Part shown: one piece after another, positions 27,852 to 35,846 of the stretch
How the letters are laid out: the number at the start of each line of letters is the position of its first letter
Position numbering within the stretch: the first letter of the stretch is position 1
From: Bradyrhizobium sp. CCBAU 051011
Lineage (GTDB): Bacteria; Pseudomonadota; Alphaproteobacteria; Rhizobiales; Xanthobacteraceae
DNA length: 64,000 bases
Direction: 5' to 3'
Assembly: GCF_009930815.1 (NCBI RefSeq)
Contig: NZ_CP022222.1
Location: 7,296,501-7,360,500, forward strand
Position numbers and translations under genes: made by a program
The notes under the pieces: model-generated
Databases searched by the model: none
What the model saw: only the letters and a program-made list of their open reading frames with translations
What the model was told of the DNA's origin: nothing

Positions 27852-28382
27852 ATGAACAAAGCAACCCTGACTAGAACAACGTTGAATAGCCTCGCAACCA
27901 CGTGCGTCGCCCTGGCGCTCACTCTCGCCACGGCTCCGGCCACGGCTCAGGACACCGGGCGGACGAGGGTCGGCACGCTCACCTGCAACATATCGCCCGG
28001 TGTCGGCCTCGTTGTCGGCGGGCAGCGGCAGCTGGGCTGCGTCTATGCCTCAGCGAGAGGCAGGGGGCGCGAGGCTTACGAGGGCACCGTCAGCACGCTT
28101 GGCCTCGACATCGGTGCCACGACCGGCGGTCAGATGGCCTGGGCGGTCTTCGCGCCTGCCACGCTGCCCCGGGGAGCATTGGCGGGAACCCATACGGGTG
28201 CGACCGCCGGCGGCACCGTCGGCGCCGGAGCGAGTGCCAACGTCCTGGTCGGAGGCCCGGACCGCAGGATCATCATGCAGCCGGCGTCCGTACAGGGGCA
28301 GACGGGCGTGAATGTTGCCGCAGGCGTATCCACACTGGAGCTGCGGCCGGCCGCTGCGCCCGCCCGTCGCATGGCCAAGTGA
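27852..28382 (+). CDS. DUF992 family exported protein
   Basis: A 176-residue protein with a signal peptide (cleavage likely after ATAPATAQ, residue 32). The DUF992 pattern is VGTLTCNISPGVGLVVGGQR, then CVYASARG, a glycine-rich middle (TGATAGGTVGAGASANVLVGG) and a terminal TLELRPA. The two conserved cysteines may form a disulfide. These alphaproteobacterial proteins are periplasmic with no known function. GGAGGGACGCCC precedes the ATG. A strong terminator follows, so it is monocistronic. Confidence 0.9.
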   Translation: MNKATLTRTTLNSLATTCVALALTLATAPATAQDTGRTRVGTLTCNISPGVGLVVGGQRQLGCVYASARGRGREAYEGTVSTLGLDIGATTGGQMAWAVFAPATLPRGALAGTHTGATAGGTVGAGASANVLVGGPDRRIIMQPASVQGQTGVNVAAGVSTLELRPAAAPARRMAK

Positions 28383-28443
28383 TGACATCATCGCTGGTGG
28401 AGTAGTGGGCGGCTCGCCGCCGGGATCATTGCCGCAAGATGCG

Positions 28444-28474
28444 AAAGGCGCCTCCATTCGGGGCGCCTTTTGCT
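28444..28474 (+). terminator. Intrinsic terminator after the DUF992 gene
   Basis: AAAGGCGCC (28444-28452) pairs with GGCGCCTTT (28462-28470), then TTGCTTTTTG. Confidence 0.85.
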
Positions 28475-28481
28475 TTTTGCA

Positions 28482-28597
28482 GTAGGATGGATGGAGCGAC
28501 TTGTCCGCCGTAGCTCAACGAGCGAAGGCGGAAGCGATACCCATCATCCCGGACCTTGCGGGGCGGTGATGGGTTTCGCTTCGCTCTACCCATCCTG
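28482..28597. repeat. Palindromic repeat, family D, copy 2
   Basis: Begins GTAGGATGGATGGAGCGAC and ends TTTCGCTTCGCTCTACCCATCC. It carries an inserted middle block (TGTCCGCCGTAGCTCAACGA and AAGGCGGAAGCG) absent from the other two copies and similar to family F. Confidence 0.85.
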
Positions 28598-28627
28598 CAT
28601 TCTGTTGTCGGATGAGCGGTATCAAGC

Positions 28628-28699
28628 GTAGCCCGAATGAGCAAAGCGATATCCGGGATTCTCACCGCACCCGCATATCGCTGCGCTCATGCGCGCTAC
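28628..28699. repeat. Palindromic repeat, family E, copy 1
   Basis: GTAGCCCGAATGAGCAAAGC at one end and GCTCATGCGCGCTAC at the other, with GATATCCGGGATT in between. A second copy is at 31667-31740. Confidence 0.8.
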
Positions 28700-28858
28700 T
28701 TGCTGTCGCCGCAGTCGATCGGCGCCCCGTGAGCCTGCGCGCCTGAGTTCAGCCGAGCACCGAAGCACTCCTATAGTTCAAGGCAACGGCATTTGGCTGC
28801 GAGGACCCAATCCCCGTCCGACACGTTATCGCGAGGCGAGGTCGACCGAAGGCCAGCC

Positions 28859-30175
28859 ATGGAAACCATCGAGGCATATCTCGACAGGAAACACGAGGAA
28901 CTCAGGCTGCTGAACGGTTTCCTCGGCACGCCTTTGGCGCTGCGGCATCCAACCTCGGTGACCGAGGTCGTTGAGCAAAAATTCCACATCGCTGCCGCGC
29001 TGAAGGCCGAGCATGCGCTGCACGACTGGGCGCTCACGGAGACCGCCTGGACACATCGGGGCCAACTGCGCGCCGGGCCGTTCGAATTCAGCTACGACTA
29101 TCAACGCGCCGACCTCGAAGTGCGCGGCCCGTCTTTCTACCAGTTTGACAGTTCGGCAGCAGCGAACCAGACCATCTACACGTCTTCTGGAATGGCGGCG
29201 ATATCGGCTCTGCTGCTGGCGCTCGTACGCTTGACACCCGAGGCGGATATCCTGGTCCTGCCTGGCTCCTACGGTGAAACCCTGGAACTGATCGAAAGCC
29301 ATTTCCGGCAACTGCGCATAGTCCCGCTGAAGGGCACACCGGGCGAACTCGCCTTCTATGCGGGCCAGCCGCGAATTCTGTTGTTCGATTCCTGTATGTC
29401 CGCCGCCGCATTCGAAGCGACCCTCCGTTGTGCAAGGCCGCACCTTGATCTCGTGATTTTTGATACGACCTGCTTCTCGACGGGCTCGGGGCGGGTCCGT
29501 CGGGTCCTGAGCTGGGCGCGCCGTTCGGAAATACCTGTCGCGCTCGTGCGCAGCCACACCAAGTTGGATTCCCTCGGCGTGGAGTACGGCCGGCTCGGCT
29601 CCGCGGTTTTCGTCGCCTGCGAAAAGCACATTGCCACGGCGAAGCAGCAACGGCTGGCGGACCTCGTCAAGGAAATGCGCAATGCCGTGCGATTGTTCGG
29701 CGGCGCGGCGCTGCCCGCGCATTTCCCGCCCTACGTTGGAACGAAGGCCTACCGGATCCTGACCGACAAGCGCGTCGCGGCCATCTTGCGCAACAGCAGG
29801 CGGACCGCCCGTTATTTTGCGTCGGCGCTTGCCGGCTCATCGGCGGAGTTGCATTTCGCCCACGGGCTCTATGTCACGCTGGCGCCCAGGCGAATGCTCG
29901 ACGACAAGCAGACGAAGCAGATGGCGGCGGATTTGTGCGACGATCTGAGAAAGGCCGGATTGCCGCTGCGGCATGCGGGGAGCTTCGGCTTCGATTTCGG
30001 CGCGGCCGAATGGTTCCTCGATACCGCACGCAATCGCCACGTGGTCAGGATAGCGGTGCCCGATCTTCCGACGCCGCTGTGGGACGAAGTCGCTCAAGCC
30101 GTGGTGCAATGGTGGTCGGCGCACGAGGAGGAACGATTTCGTCCCGCCGGCTTGCCCTTGAATGCGCCCGTATAG
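28859..30175 (+). CDS. PLP-dependent fold-type I enzyme of unknown specificity
   Basis: A 438-residue protein with the fold-type I pattern: a phosphate-binding segment YTSSGMAAISALLLAL, an Asp that would contact the pyridine nitrogen in DLVIFDTTC, and the Schiff-base lysine Lys235 in VRSHTKLDSLGVEYG. The arrangement recalls the cystathionine gamma-synthase/aminotransferase superfamily, but the rest of the sequence does not fit any subfamily I know. There is no signal peptide. Two small genes follow on the same strand (80 and 94 residues), the first after 50 bases. Codon usage is normal for the window. Reaction unknown. Confidence 0.75.
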   Translation: METIEAYLDRKHEELRLLNGFLGTPLALRHPTSVTEVVEQKFHIAAALKAEHALHDWALTETAWTHRGQLRAGPFEFSYDYQRADLEVRGPSFYQFDSSAAANQTIYTSSGMAAISALLLALVRLTPEADILVLPGSYGETLELIESHFRQLRIVPLKGTPGELAFYAGQPRILLFDSCMSAAAFEATLRCARPHLDLVIFDTTCFSTGSGRVRRVLSWARRSEIPVALVRSHTKLDSLGVEYGRLGSAVFVACEKHIATAKQQRLADLVKEMRNAVRLFGGAALPAHFPPYVGTKAYRILTDKRVAAILRNSRRTARYFASALAGSSAELHFAHGLYVTLAPRRMLDDKQTKQMAADLCDDLRKAGLPLRHAGSFGFDFGAAEWFLDTARNRHVVRIAVPDLPTPLWDEVAQAVVQWWSAHEEERFRPAGLPLNAPV

Positions 30176-30225
30176 GCAAATCGCGGAGCGAGTTTCGATG
30201 CCGGTTTCTGCGGAGCGCGAGCCTG

Positions 30226-30468
30226 ATGGATGAACTCCTGCGCTGGGTAGCGACTGTCGGCACGATCGGCGCGGGGCTGGTTCTGGCTGCCCGGGCGCAG
30301 CCACGCACGACCGGCTGGGCTTTCGTCGTGCTGAGTGGGGCATCGGTAATCTGGATCGTCGTCGGCTATCTGACCGGAGAATATGCGCTGATGGTGCAAA
30401 ACGTGGTGGTGACACTTATCAACCTGTTCGGCGTCTACCGATGGCTGATCTGGAAAGGAAAGGTATGA
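30226..30468 (+). CDS. Small membrane protein with three helices
   Basis: An 80-residue protein consisting almost entirely of three hydrophobic segments (about 7-23, 30-48, 52-75), ending LINLFGVYRWLIWKGKV. The ending NLFGVYRWL resembles the C-terminal helix of SemiSWEET/PnuC-like small transporters, which suggests but does not prove a related fold. It lies 50 bases after the PLP enzyme gene on the same strand and may be co-transcribed. The start ATG 30226 follows GCGGAGCGCGAGCC, a weak site. Confidence 0.7.
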   Translation: MDELLRWVATVGTIGAGLVLAARAQPRTTGWAFVVLSGASVIWIVVGYLTGEYALMVQNVVVTLINLFGVYRWLIWKGKV

Positions 30469-30604
30469 AAGACTTCGCGACGCCGACCTTCGGCAGCCTA
30501 CGACCGTCCGGGTCGCTTCCGATTTAGGAACCCGTCCGCTGACAAACCATTGTCCCGCGCAAAACCACCTCATCGGGCATCTCAGACCAACCGGAGACCG
30601 ACAG

Positions 30605-30889
30605 ATGTTGAATTCGCTGACGAGGTTGGCGATCGAGGCAAACGGCGTCATCGCGCTGCGGATGATGAAGCTCATGCTCGGCGGAAGACGCGCGGCGCGG
30701 CGCGAAGCCCGACTGATGGTGAGCGAAAAGATCGATACAGCGCTCAAGGCATCCAGGAGCCTGATCGGCGGCGCTTCGGCCGAGGAGATAATCGGTCAAT
30801 ACCGCAGACGCGTGGCCGCCAACGCGAAACGGCTGAGCAAGGTCCGCACGGCAAAAAAGATACGCCGTCGCCGCAAGTGGAAACCATAG
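30605..30889 (+). CDS. Conserved hypothetical protein, 94 aa
   Basis: A basic, helical 94-residue protein. The N-terminal half MLNSLTRLAIEANGVIALRMM is amphipathic, followed by an arginine-rich middle and a lysine/arginine tail (RTAKKIRRRRKWKP). Similar small proteins are widespread in Bradyrhizobium, from memory. GGAGACCGACAG lies just before the ATG. It may bind nucleic acid or the membrane surface; no domain is recognised. Confidence 0.7.
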   Translation: MLNSLTRLAIEANGVIALRMMKLMLGGRRAARREARLMVSEKIDTALKASRSLIGGASAEEIIGQYRRRVAANAKRLSKVRTAKKIRRRRKWKP

Positions 30890-31099
30890 CCAACTTTCGC
30901 GTTGAGTTCGTAGGTGGAGCGAAGGGTAACAAGCATAGGTACGTAGGGCGGCTTGGCGCTCTTACAGACACGCGGGAGCGCGCCGCTTCATCCTTCTACT
31001 TCGAAATGTGCATATTCTGAGCGGGCAAATAATGGAAGGCACAATCACTCCGCAGATAATACACATGGTTCTTGCAAGAGTGAGAAAACAACCTCACCA

Positions 31100-31621
31100 T
31101 CAACGCCATTTGATGCCCGGATAGGTCAGATCAAAAAGGCCGATCCACAACATGAGCGCGGCCGCTCCCAAAGAGACGGCCCGCATCACGGTCGTCAATC
31201 TCCATTCTTGTCCTGGCACTTTCAAAACAGGGTAAGCACACCCAGAAGACAATCCCAACGGAAGAAAGATAAATGCCAACTCGAGAAGAGACGGATATCT
31301 GACGGAAATTGTCGACAGAAGAAGCTCCCTCTCGAAAAGAATTGCGGCTGGCAATACCAAAAGCGACACTGTCAGCAGGAGTGCCGCTCCCCTTCTGTAG
31401 ATCAATCCTCGCAAGAAGTACGAAGCGAGGAGTAGGCAACTGAACAACAGGCACAAACCCAGTTTGACCAACCTCACATCGCCTATTGGATGGCCGGCCG
31501 AAACTGGAAACTTGATCGTCGAAATCAGTGCTGCCCGCAGATCTCCTGACAAGGTCAGCCAAAGCAGGATGCTTACGATCGAAATCGTCGCTTGCAAGCA
31601 AAACTGGACGACGCGGTTCAA
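31100..31621 (-). CDS. Hypothetical polytopic membrane protein, 173 aa
   Basis: A 173-residue protein with about five hydrophobic segments (for example LVKLGLCLLFSCLLLASYFL and ALLLTVSLLVLPAAILF). GC content and third-position bias are clearly lower than in neighbouring genes, so it is probably a recent acquisition. No known family is evident. It is flanked by AT-richer DNA at 30890-31099 and by a family E repeat on the other side. Confidence 0.6.
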   Translation of the reverse strand: MNRVVQFCLQATISIVSILLWLTLSGDLRAALISTIKFPVSAGHPIGDVRLVKLGLCLLFSCLLLASYFLRGLIYRRGAALLLTVSLLVLPAAILFERELLLSTISVRYPSLLELAFIFLPLGLSSGCAYPVLKVPGQEWRLTTVMRAVSLGAAALMLWIGLFDLTYPGIKWR

Positions 31622-31666
31622 TCCACGACCCTCATGGTATCGTATCTGGTCACTGACTCAGCAAGA

Positions 31667-31740
31667 GTAGCCGGGTGAGCGCAGCGACACCCGGGATTTT
31701 TTATCGATCCCCGCATATCGCCCTGCTCATGCGGGCTACC
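31667..31740. repeat. Palindromic repeat, family E, copy 2
   Basis: GTAGCCGGGTGAGCGCAGCG ... GCTCATGCGGGCTAC with ACACCCGGGATTTTTT in the centre; compare 28628-28699. Confidence 0.8.
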
Positions 31741-31771
31741 TGCAACAGGCGAGGCCCGATCCTATGGCATC

Positions 31772-32167
31772 TCACCACTCCCTCGTCACCGCCGTGAGGC
31801 TCATCGTCAGCAACGCGCCGGCCTTCGGAAGCTCCTGGACGCCAATGACCGTGCGCGCCGGCCTGCGATCGCCCATGATCTCGACATAGGCCGCGTTCAT
31901 CGTCTCGAAGTCGGACATGCGCAGCAGGAAGATGTTGATATGCGTGACATGGCGGAGGTCGGAGCCCACCGCCTCGAGCATCACGGTGAACGATTTCAGG
32001 ATCTGCCGTGTCTGGGTGGCGACATCGCCGGCCAATTGCCCGGTCGCCGGATCGACGCCGGCCGTCCCTCCAATCGATATGTGTTCACCAACCTTGGCGA
32101 TGTGACTGTAGGGACCGATCGGTGTCGGCGTGTTCGGCGGTGTGAGCGTCTCAACGCGAGATTTCAT
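31772..32167 (-). CDS. RidA/YjgF/UK114 family protein
   Basis: A 131-residue trimeric enzyme of the Rid family, which hydrolyses reactive enamines and imines to ketones and ammonia. Conserved elements are PIGPYSHIAKVGEHISIGGT, the segment TRQILKSFTVMLEAVGSDL and the arginine in RPARTVIGVQELPKAGALL that binds the carboxylate. Its presence as a lone gene does not tell which imine source it serves; PLP enzymes generate such intermediates, and one lies 1.6 kb away. The nearby family D repeat begins just upstream of its start. Confidence 0.93.
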   Translation of the reverse strand: MKSRVETLTPPNTPTPIGPYSHIAKVGEHISIGGTAGVDPATGQLAGDVATQTRQILKSFTVMLEAVGSDLRHVTHINIFLLRMSDFETMNAAYVEIMGDRRPARTVIGVQELPKAGALLTMSLTAVTREW

Positions 32168-32180
32168 TGGCCTGCCCCCT

Positions 32181-32420
32181 TCATGGCTTCTTCAGTCTGT
32201 AGGATGGGTGGAGCGAAAGCGATACCCATCGCTCAAATTTTAATATCGCGATGGGCTTCGCTGTACCCATCCTGGATCCTGCATCAAGATGCTGGAATTG
32301 GCGGTTCAGCAAACAGCTTGGAATCTGTCCGCCGTTTCCCAGGCATCGCTTCAAGCGGATGTAATGGTGAGGGGTGTGAGGCCACCCACGTTCGATCTGG
32401 TCGAACGTCCAGCCAGACAC
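32181..32420 (-). CDS. Hypothetical protein whose C-terminus is encoded by a repeat
   Basis: From a GTG at 32420 the frame reads MSGWTFDQIERGWPHTPHHY and then IRLKRCLGNGGQIPSCLLNR, which looks like genuine protein. Past residue about 48 it enters the family D repeat (32200-32275), and the final 30 residues are simply the translated repeat. The repeat probably inserted near the 3' end of a small gene and replaced its stop codon. Low confidence that it is expressed. Confidence 0.35.
   Translation of the reverse strand: MSGWTFDQIERGWPHTPHHYIRLKRCLGNGGQIPSCLLNRQFQHLDAGSRMGTAKPIAILKFERWVSLSLHPSYRLKKP
32200..32275. repeat. Palindromic repeat, family D, copy 3
   Basis: TAGGATGGGTGGAGCGAAAG ... GGGCTTCGCTGTACCCATCC, the same family as 19257-19334 and 28482-28597, with an AT-rich loop. 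Confidence 0.85.
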
Positions 32421-32443
32421 GGAACTTCATGAGTCAAATGGTG

Positions 32444-32533
32444 CTATCGTCTCCGGGTCTGTACAAGTGCGACCGCGAGCGATGCCACCAGAACAAAAGC
32501 AACGACAATGGCGAACGCTTCAATGTGTCCCAT
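32444..32533 (-). CDS. Putative single-helix small protein, 29 aa
   Basis: An ATG at 32533 with AGGGAT upstream opens a 29-codon frame: a short polar start MGHIEA, a hydrophobic stretch of about 18 residues (FAIVVAFVLVASLAVALV) and a basic tail QTRRR. This is the architecture of small inner-membrane proteins of the YbgT/KdpF kind. It stands alone, so a role as an accessory peptide is conjecture. Confidence 0.35.
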   Translation of the reverse strand: MGHIEAFAIVVAFVLVASLAVALVQTRRR

Positions 32534-32594
32534 AGCGCCGATCCCTGTCAGGTCAGCCACCCTCCCAATGCTAACTCATCAGGAGGATTGACCC

Positions 32595-32777
32595 GTGCGA
32601 CAATTCGCATCGGAGGCCGCAATGACGCACCCCCGAAACATCACCTTCAGAGAAATGCACGCCGGCGGCCTCCGCGGTGTGCTGGCGAACGTCTTGAGGC
32701 TTGGGCGCCGGGATGCTCGATCACCAAAAGAGGCAGAAGATGCGAGGGCAATCGTCGGATCTAGCGCACGATCTTGA
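32595..32777 (+). CDS. Possible small protein, 51-60 aa
   Basis: Two in-frame starts each have a good ribosome binding site: GTG 32595 after AGGAGG and ATG 32622 after GGAGG. The product includes PRNITFREMHAGGLRGVLAN, reminiscent from memory of the first residues of a small zinc-containing protein common in Bradyrhizobium, but the cysteines expected after it are missing. It overlaps the 3' end of the convergent TAXI gene. Probably a truncated gene. Confidence 0.3.
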   Translation: MRQFASEAAMTHPRNITFREMHAGGLRGVLANVLRLGRRDARSPKEAEDARAIVGSSARS

Positions 32778-33693
32778 TGTTCGGGCCCTTTGGCTTGGGC
32801 TGCGGCTGCTCCTGCGTTGCCGCCACACATTCATATTGCGGCCACTTCGGTAATCGCTCATCGAGATTCACTTCGCGCCATTTCGGATGGCCGTTAACAT
32901 CCAGCCAACCCTTGTTCTCGCGGATAATCTGAGCGACTTTGGCCACGTTCTGGCACTGCTCGCCGGCGTAGCTAAACGTTATCAGAACGGCTTTGACCGC
33001 TACCGTTCTCACCTCGGAGTCCTGCCATTTGTACGTGCCCGCCGGGATGACTGTCGTGAGGTAGCTGTCGAGGGCTTTGTCGTCCACCCCGATGAGCTGG
33101 AATTTATCGTCGACCGTCGTGTTCTCCGAAAAGAGCGTTGCCGGCGCGCCAGCCACATAGAACATCGCGTCAATTTCACCCTTGCGCAGTGCCTCCAGCG
33201 CTTCCTTGCCTCCGAGAAACACCTCTTTCGAAGGAGTGATCCCCGTCTGGAAGAAAATCGTCTTTGCGGTCAGGTACGTGCCACTTCGTTGGGGACCTAT
33301 CGCGACACGTTTGCCGTGCAAGTCGTGCAGCGTTTTCAAGGAAAGATCGCCGAGGACATGGACCTCCTCCTTGTAAAGCGGATAAACGGCAGCAAGCTTG
33401 GCGGCGATAGCTTTCAGTTCATTGTCGTCAGAAATGTCGCGGATATAGTCGAGCACGTCCGATTGCACGATTCCGAGTTGGACACCGCGCTTCCTGCGAA
33501 CGTCGAATACGTTCTGAATTGAGCCGGCCGATTCAAAAACCTGCAAGGAGATGCGGCTCGGTTCGGCGATCTTCCTGATGTCCTCGCCAATCTTGATGTA
33601 CGTGCCAGTTGCACCACCGGTGACAATTCCCATCTGCGGCCCAGTCGAGAGGGACATAGCAAGCACAACGGCCAAAACGGGAAGCTTCATCAC
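32761..33693 (-). CDS. TAXI family TRAP-type substrate-binding protein
   Basis: A 310-residue periplasmic protein with a short signal (VLAVVLAMSLSTGPQ) and the TAXI fold: GIVTGGATGTYIKIGEDI, the SAGSIQNVF segment, LGIVQSDVLDYI, KRVAIGPQRSGTYLTAK and GEIDAMFYVAGAPA. TAXI proteins deliver glutamate or related substrates to a fused TRAP permease (DctQM fusion), but no permease gene is near, so it is an orphan or serves another system. It has weaker GC3 bias than the metabolic genes. Confidence 0.88.
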   Translation of the reverse strand: MMKLPVLAVVLAMSLSTGPQMGIVTGGATGTYIKIGEDIRKIAEPSRISLQVFESAGSIQNVFDVRRKRGVQLGIVQSDVLDYIRDISDDNELKAIAAKLAAVYPLYKEEVHVLGDLSLKTLHDLHGKRVAIGPQRSGTYLTAKTIFFQTGITPSKEVFLGGKEALEALRKGEIDAMFYVAGAPATLFSENTTVDDKFQLIGVDDKALDSYLTTVIPAGTYKWQDSEVRTVAVKAVLITFSYAGEQCQNVAKVAQIIRENKGWLDVNGHPKWREVNLDERLPKWPQYECVAATQEQPQPKPKGPNIKIVR

Positions 33694-34039
33694 TCACTAC
33701 CTTGGGTTATAACTATGTCACAAATCGCGTGTTATGGTGGCGCGTCACACGCACGTTCAGGTTTTCGATGTGGAACTTTGCTCGCTTGGCCGGCGAGCCT
33801 GGCCCAATGAACCCCGGGCGGCATGGGGATATTCCCGCCTTTTGTTATGCATTTTTTTCATTCATCAGCTCGATCACGTATTTCAGGACGTGACGGTGAC
33901 GTCGGCAGGATACAGGAACTTATAAACTGACGGCTGCGTGACGGGAGTACGGCGATTTCAGGAGAGATCGTTGTGGTGGATCTGGTGAGATAATTGCGGC
34001 GAGTCTAGGGCGCAAACACAGGAAACGTCTACCTCCGGC
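33694..34039. other. AT-richer intergenic region, no gene
   Basis: No supported coding frame on either strand. It must hold the promoter of the TAXI gene on the minus strand. A T-rich run (33849-33858) is the only notable feature. Confidence 0.4.
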
Positions 34040-34745
34040 TGTCAATGTTCCTAACTGCCGTCGGTCTCAGCATCGTCGCGCAGCGCAAATCGGGAGTGCG
34101 TCGCAGCCATGTGGCGTCATCCCGGGACAGTTATCCCCGCATATCCGCTTGCGCTCAAATTTACTGCGCGCTGCGACCTGATTTGCTTCGCGCGCAACCG
34201 CAATCTCAACGTGCACCCTGCGACAAATCAACACAAGGGGCAAATCAATTCTGATTTTCAGAAATCGTGTCAATCCCGGAAATCAAAAATATTCCGCTTA
34301 ACATGCAGGGCAAATCACTCGCATAACTCCGTTCGTCTCACCCGATTGAGGGGCGCTTCGCGATCGTCACGAACGTGCGGTGAGATGCGATGGACGCTGA
34401 ATGCGCGGTAGACGTACGCGCAAGGCAGCGTACGGCGAAGTCGTGTGGTTCTGGCGCCGCGGTGCTGGCGTTAAGTTCTTAAGAAGCGAAGCTTCTCAGG
34501 GACGACGGAGGCAAAAGAGCCGTTCTCCGGGAAGAGCACGAAGTAAGCCGTAAAGCCATTGCGCAGGGAAGGCCGGAGTGTTTCCGCTGTACCTGTATGT
34601 TCGTGTGCGTTTCCTTTATGCGCGACGGCACACAGACCTCGGGTGCAGCCAGCACCCGGTCTTCCCTGCGCCCTCCGTTCTCCAAGGAGGGCAAACGAAG
34701 ATGCAAACCTCGGGCGATCAGCGCCGCGAGAAGGCGAAACTATTC
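34040..34745. repeat. Long structured non-coding element, probably multicopy
   Basis: About 700 bases without a supported gene but with dense inverted repeats. GCGCAGGGAAG (34561-34571) pairs with CTTCCCTGCGC (34661-34671). CGGGTGC (34640-34646) pairs with GCACCCG (34652-34658). CCCTCC (34671-34676) pairs with GGAGGG (34686-34691). The text GTCACGAACGTGCGGTGAG and its sequel resemble a long sequence I recall recurring in Bradyrhizobium genomes; this is memory, not a search. It abuts a family A repeat. Confidence 0.45.
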
Positions 34746-34750
34746 GCACC

Positions 34751-34850
34751 GTCATTGCGGGCGAAGAAACAATCCATTGTCACCTCATATGCGGAAAGAT
34801 GGATTGCTTCGCGGAGCCTGTCATCGGGCGCGTTCGCGCGACCCGTTGAC
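34751..34850. repeat. Palindromic intergenic repeat, family A, copy 2
   Basis: Inverted relative to 5751-5870. It reads GTCATTGCGGGCGAAGAAAC, then AATCCATTGTCACC, GATGGATTGCTTCGCGGAGC and GTCATCGGGCGCGTTCGCGC. Confidence 0.8.
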
Positions 34851-34955
34851 TTTACCAATCTGGGGATGATGGAAAATTTAGCCGACTTCCCGGAGCCGAT
34901 CCCCTCTTTTCCGCCCCGTAAAATTACGGATCGGATCGGCGGCGGCGTCCGCCGG

Positions 34956-35723
34956 TCAATTCGCGCGGTGCGCCTTGAGCGCCGCCCCGAACGCCTCGAA
35001 CAAGGTGCGGTTGATCGGGTTGCGCTGCGGGTCGTATTCGGCGTGCCACTGGACGCCGAGCGCGAAGCTCGGGGCGTCCGCGATCCGGATCGCTTCGATG
35101 GTGCCGTCCTCGGCAATGCCTTCGATGACGACGCGCTCGCCGGGTTCGAGGATGCCCTGTCCGTGCAGCGAATTGACCCGGATGGTCTCGCAGCCGAGCA
35201 GGCTTGCAAAGGTGCCACCGGGCGTGAGGTGGACGTCGTGGCGGTCGGCGAACACGACTGTCGGGTCGGGATGGATTTCGCCGTTCTCCAACCGCGGCAT
35301 GCGGTGGTTCATGCGCCCCGGAATCTCGCGGATTTCCGGATGCAGCGAGCCGCCGAACGCGACGTTCATCTCCTGCAGGCCGCGGCAGATGCCGAAGATC
35401 GGCACGCCGCGGGCGACGCAGGCCTCCGTCAGCGCCAGCGCGACGTCGTCGCGGTGGATGTCGTAGGGCTCGTGCTTCTCATGCGGCTCGGTCTTGAAGC
35501 GGGTGGGATGAACATTGGCGCGGGCGCCGGTCAGGATCACCCCGTCGACGACATCGAGCAGCGCGCCGATATCGGTGATCTCCGGCGACCCCGCAAACAT
35601 CAGCGGCAATGCGCCTGCGACGTCGGTGACCGCGCGCAAATTGCGCTCTCCGACCATCTGGGTCTGGAAACGATTTTCGACGCGATAGGCGTTCCCGATC
35701 ACACCGACGACGGGCCGTCTCAT
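34956..35723 (-). CDS. Gamma-glutamyl-gamma-aminobutyrate hydrolase family protein (peptidase C26)
   Basis: A 255-residue class I glutamine amidotransferase-like hydrolase. Nucleophile Cys113 is in GICRGLQEMNVAFGG and the His-Glu pair is in VQWHAEYD. The segment VDGVILTGARANVHP is typical of PuuD-like enzymes, which cleave gamma-glutamyl amides in putrescine breakdown; the GGxDV variant seen in true PuuD is altered here. The ATG at 35723 (MRRPVVGVIG) starts the domain at once and is preferred to the longer frame. No other putrescine genes are nearby, so the substrate is uncertain. Confidence 0.88.
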   Translation of the reverse strand: MRRPVVGVIGNAYRVENRFQTQMVGERNLRAVTDVAGALPLMFAGSPEITDIGALLDVVDGVILTGARANVHPTRFKTEPHEKHEPYDIHRDDVALALTEACVARGVPIFGICRGLQEMNVAFGGSLHPEIREIPGRMNHRMPRLENGEIHPDPTVVFADRHDVHLTPGGTFASLLGCETIRVNSLHGQGILEPGERVVIEGIAEDGTIEAIRIADAPSFALGVQWHAEYDPQRNPINRTLFEAFGAALKAHRAN

Positions 35724-35846
35724 CGCAAGTCTTCCGCTGTCATCGTCCTGTGCAAGGATCTTCTGGGTTGGGTCATGATTGGAGAAGATAATGCCTGCGG
35801 CTCGGCTGCGGATCAATATCCGCAGGGCGGCAGCGGGGCTGCCTTG

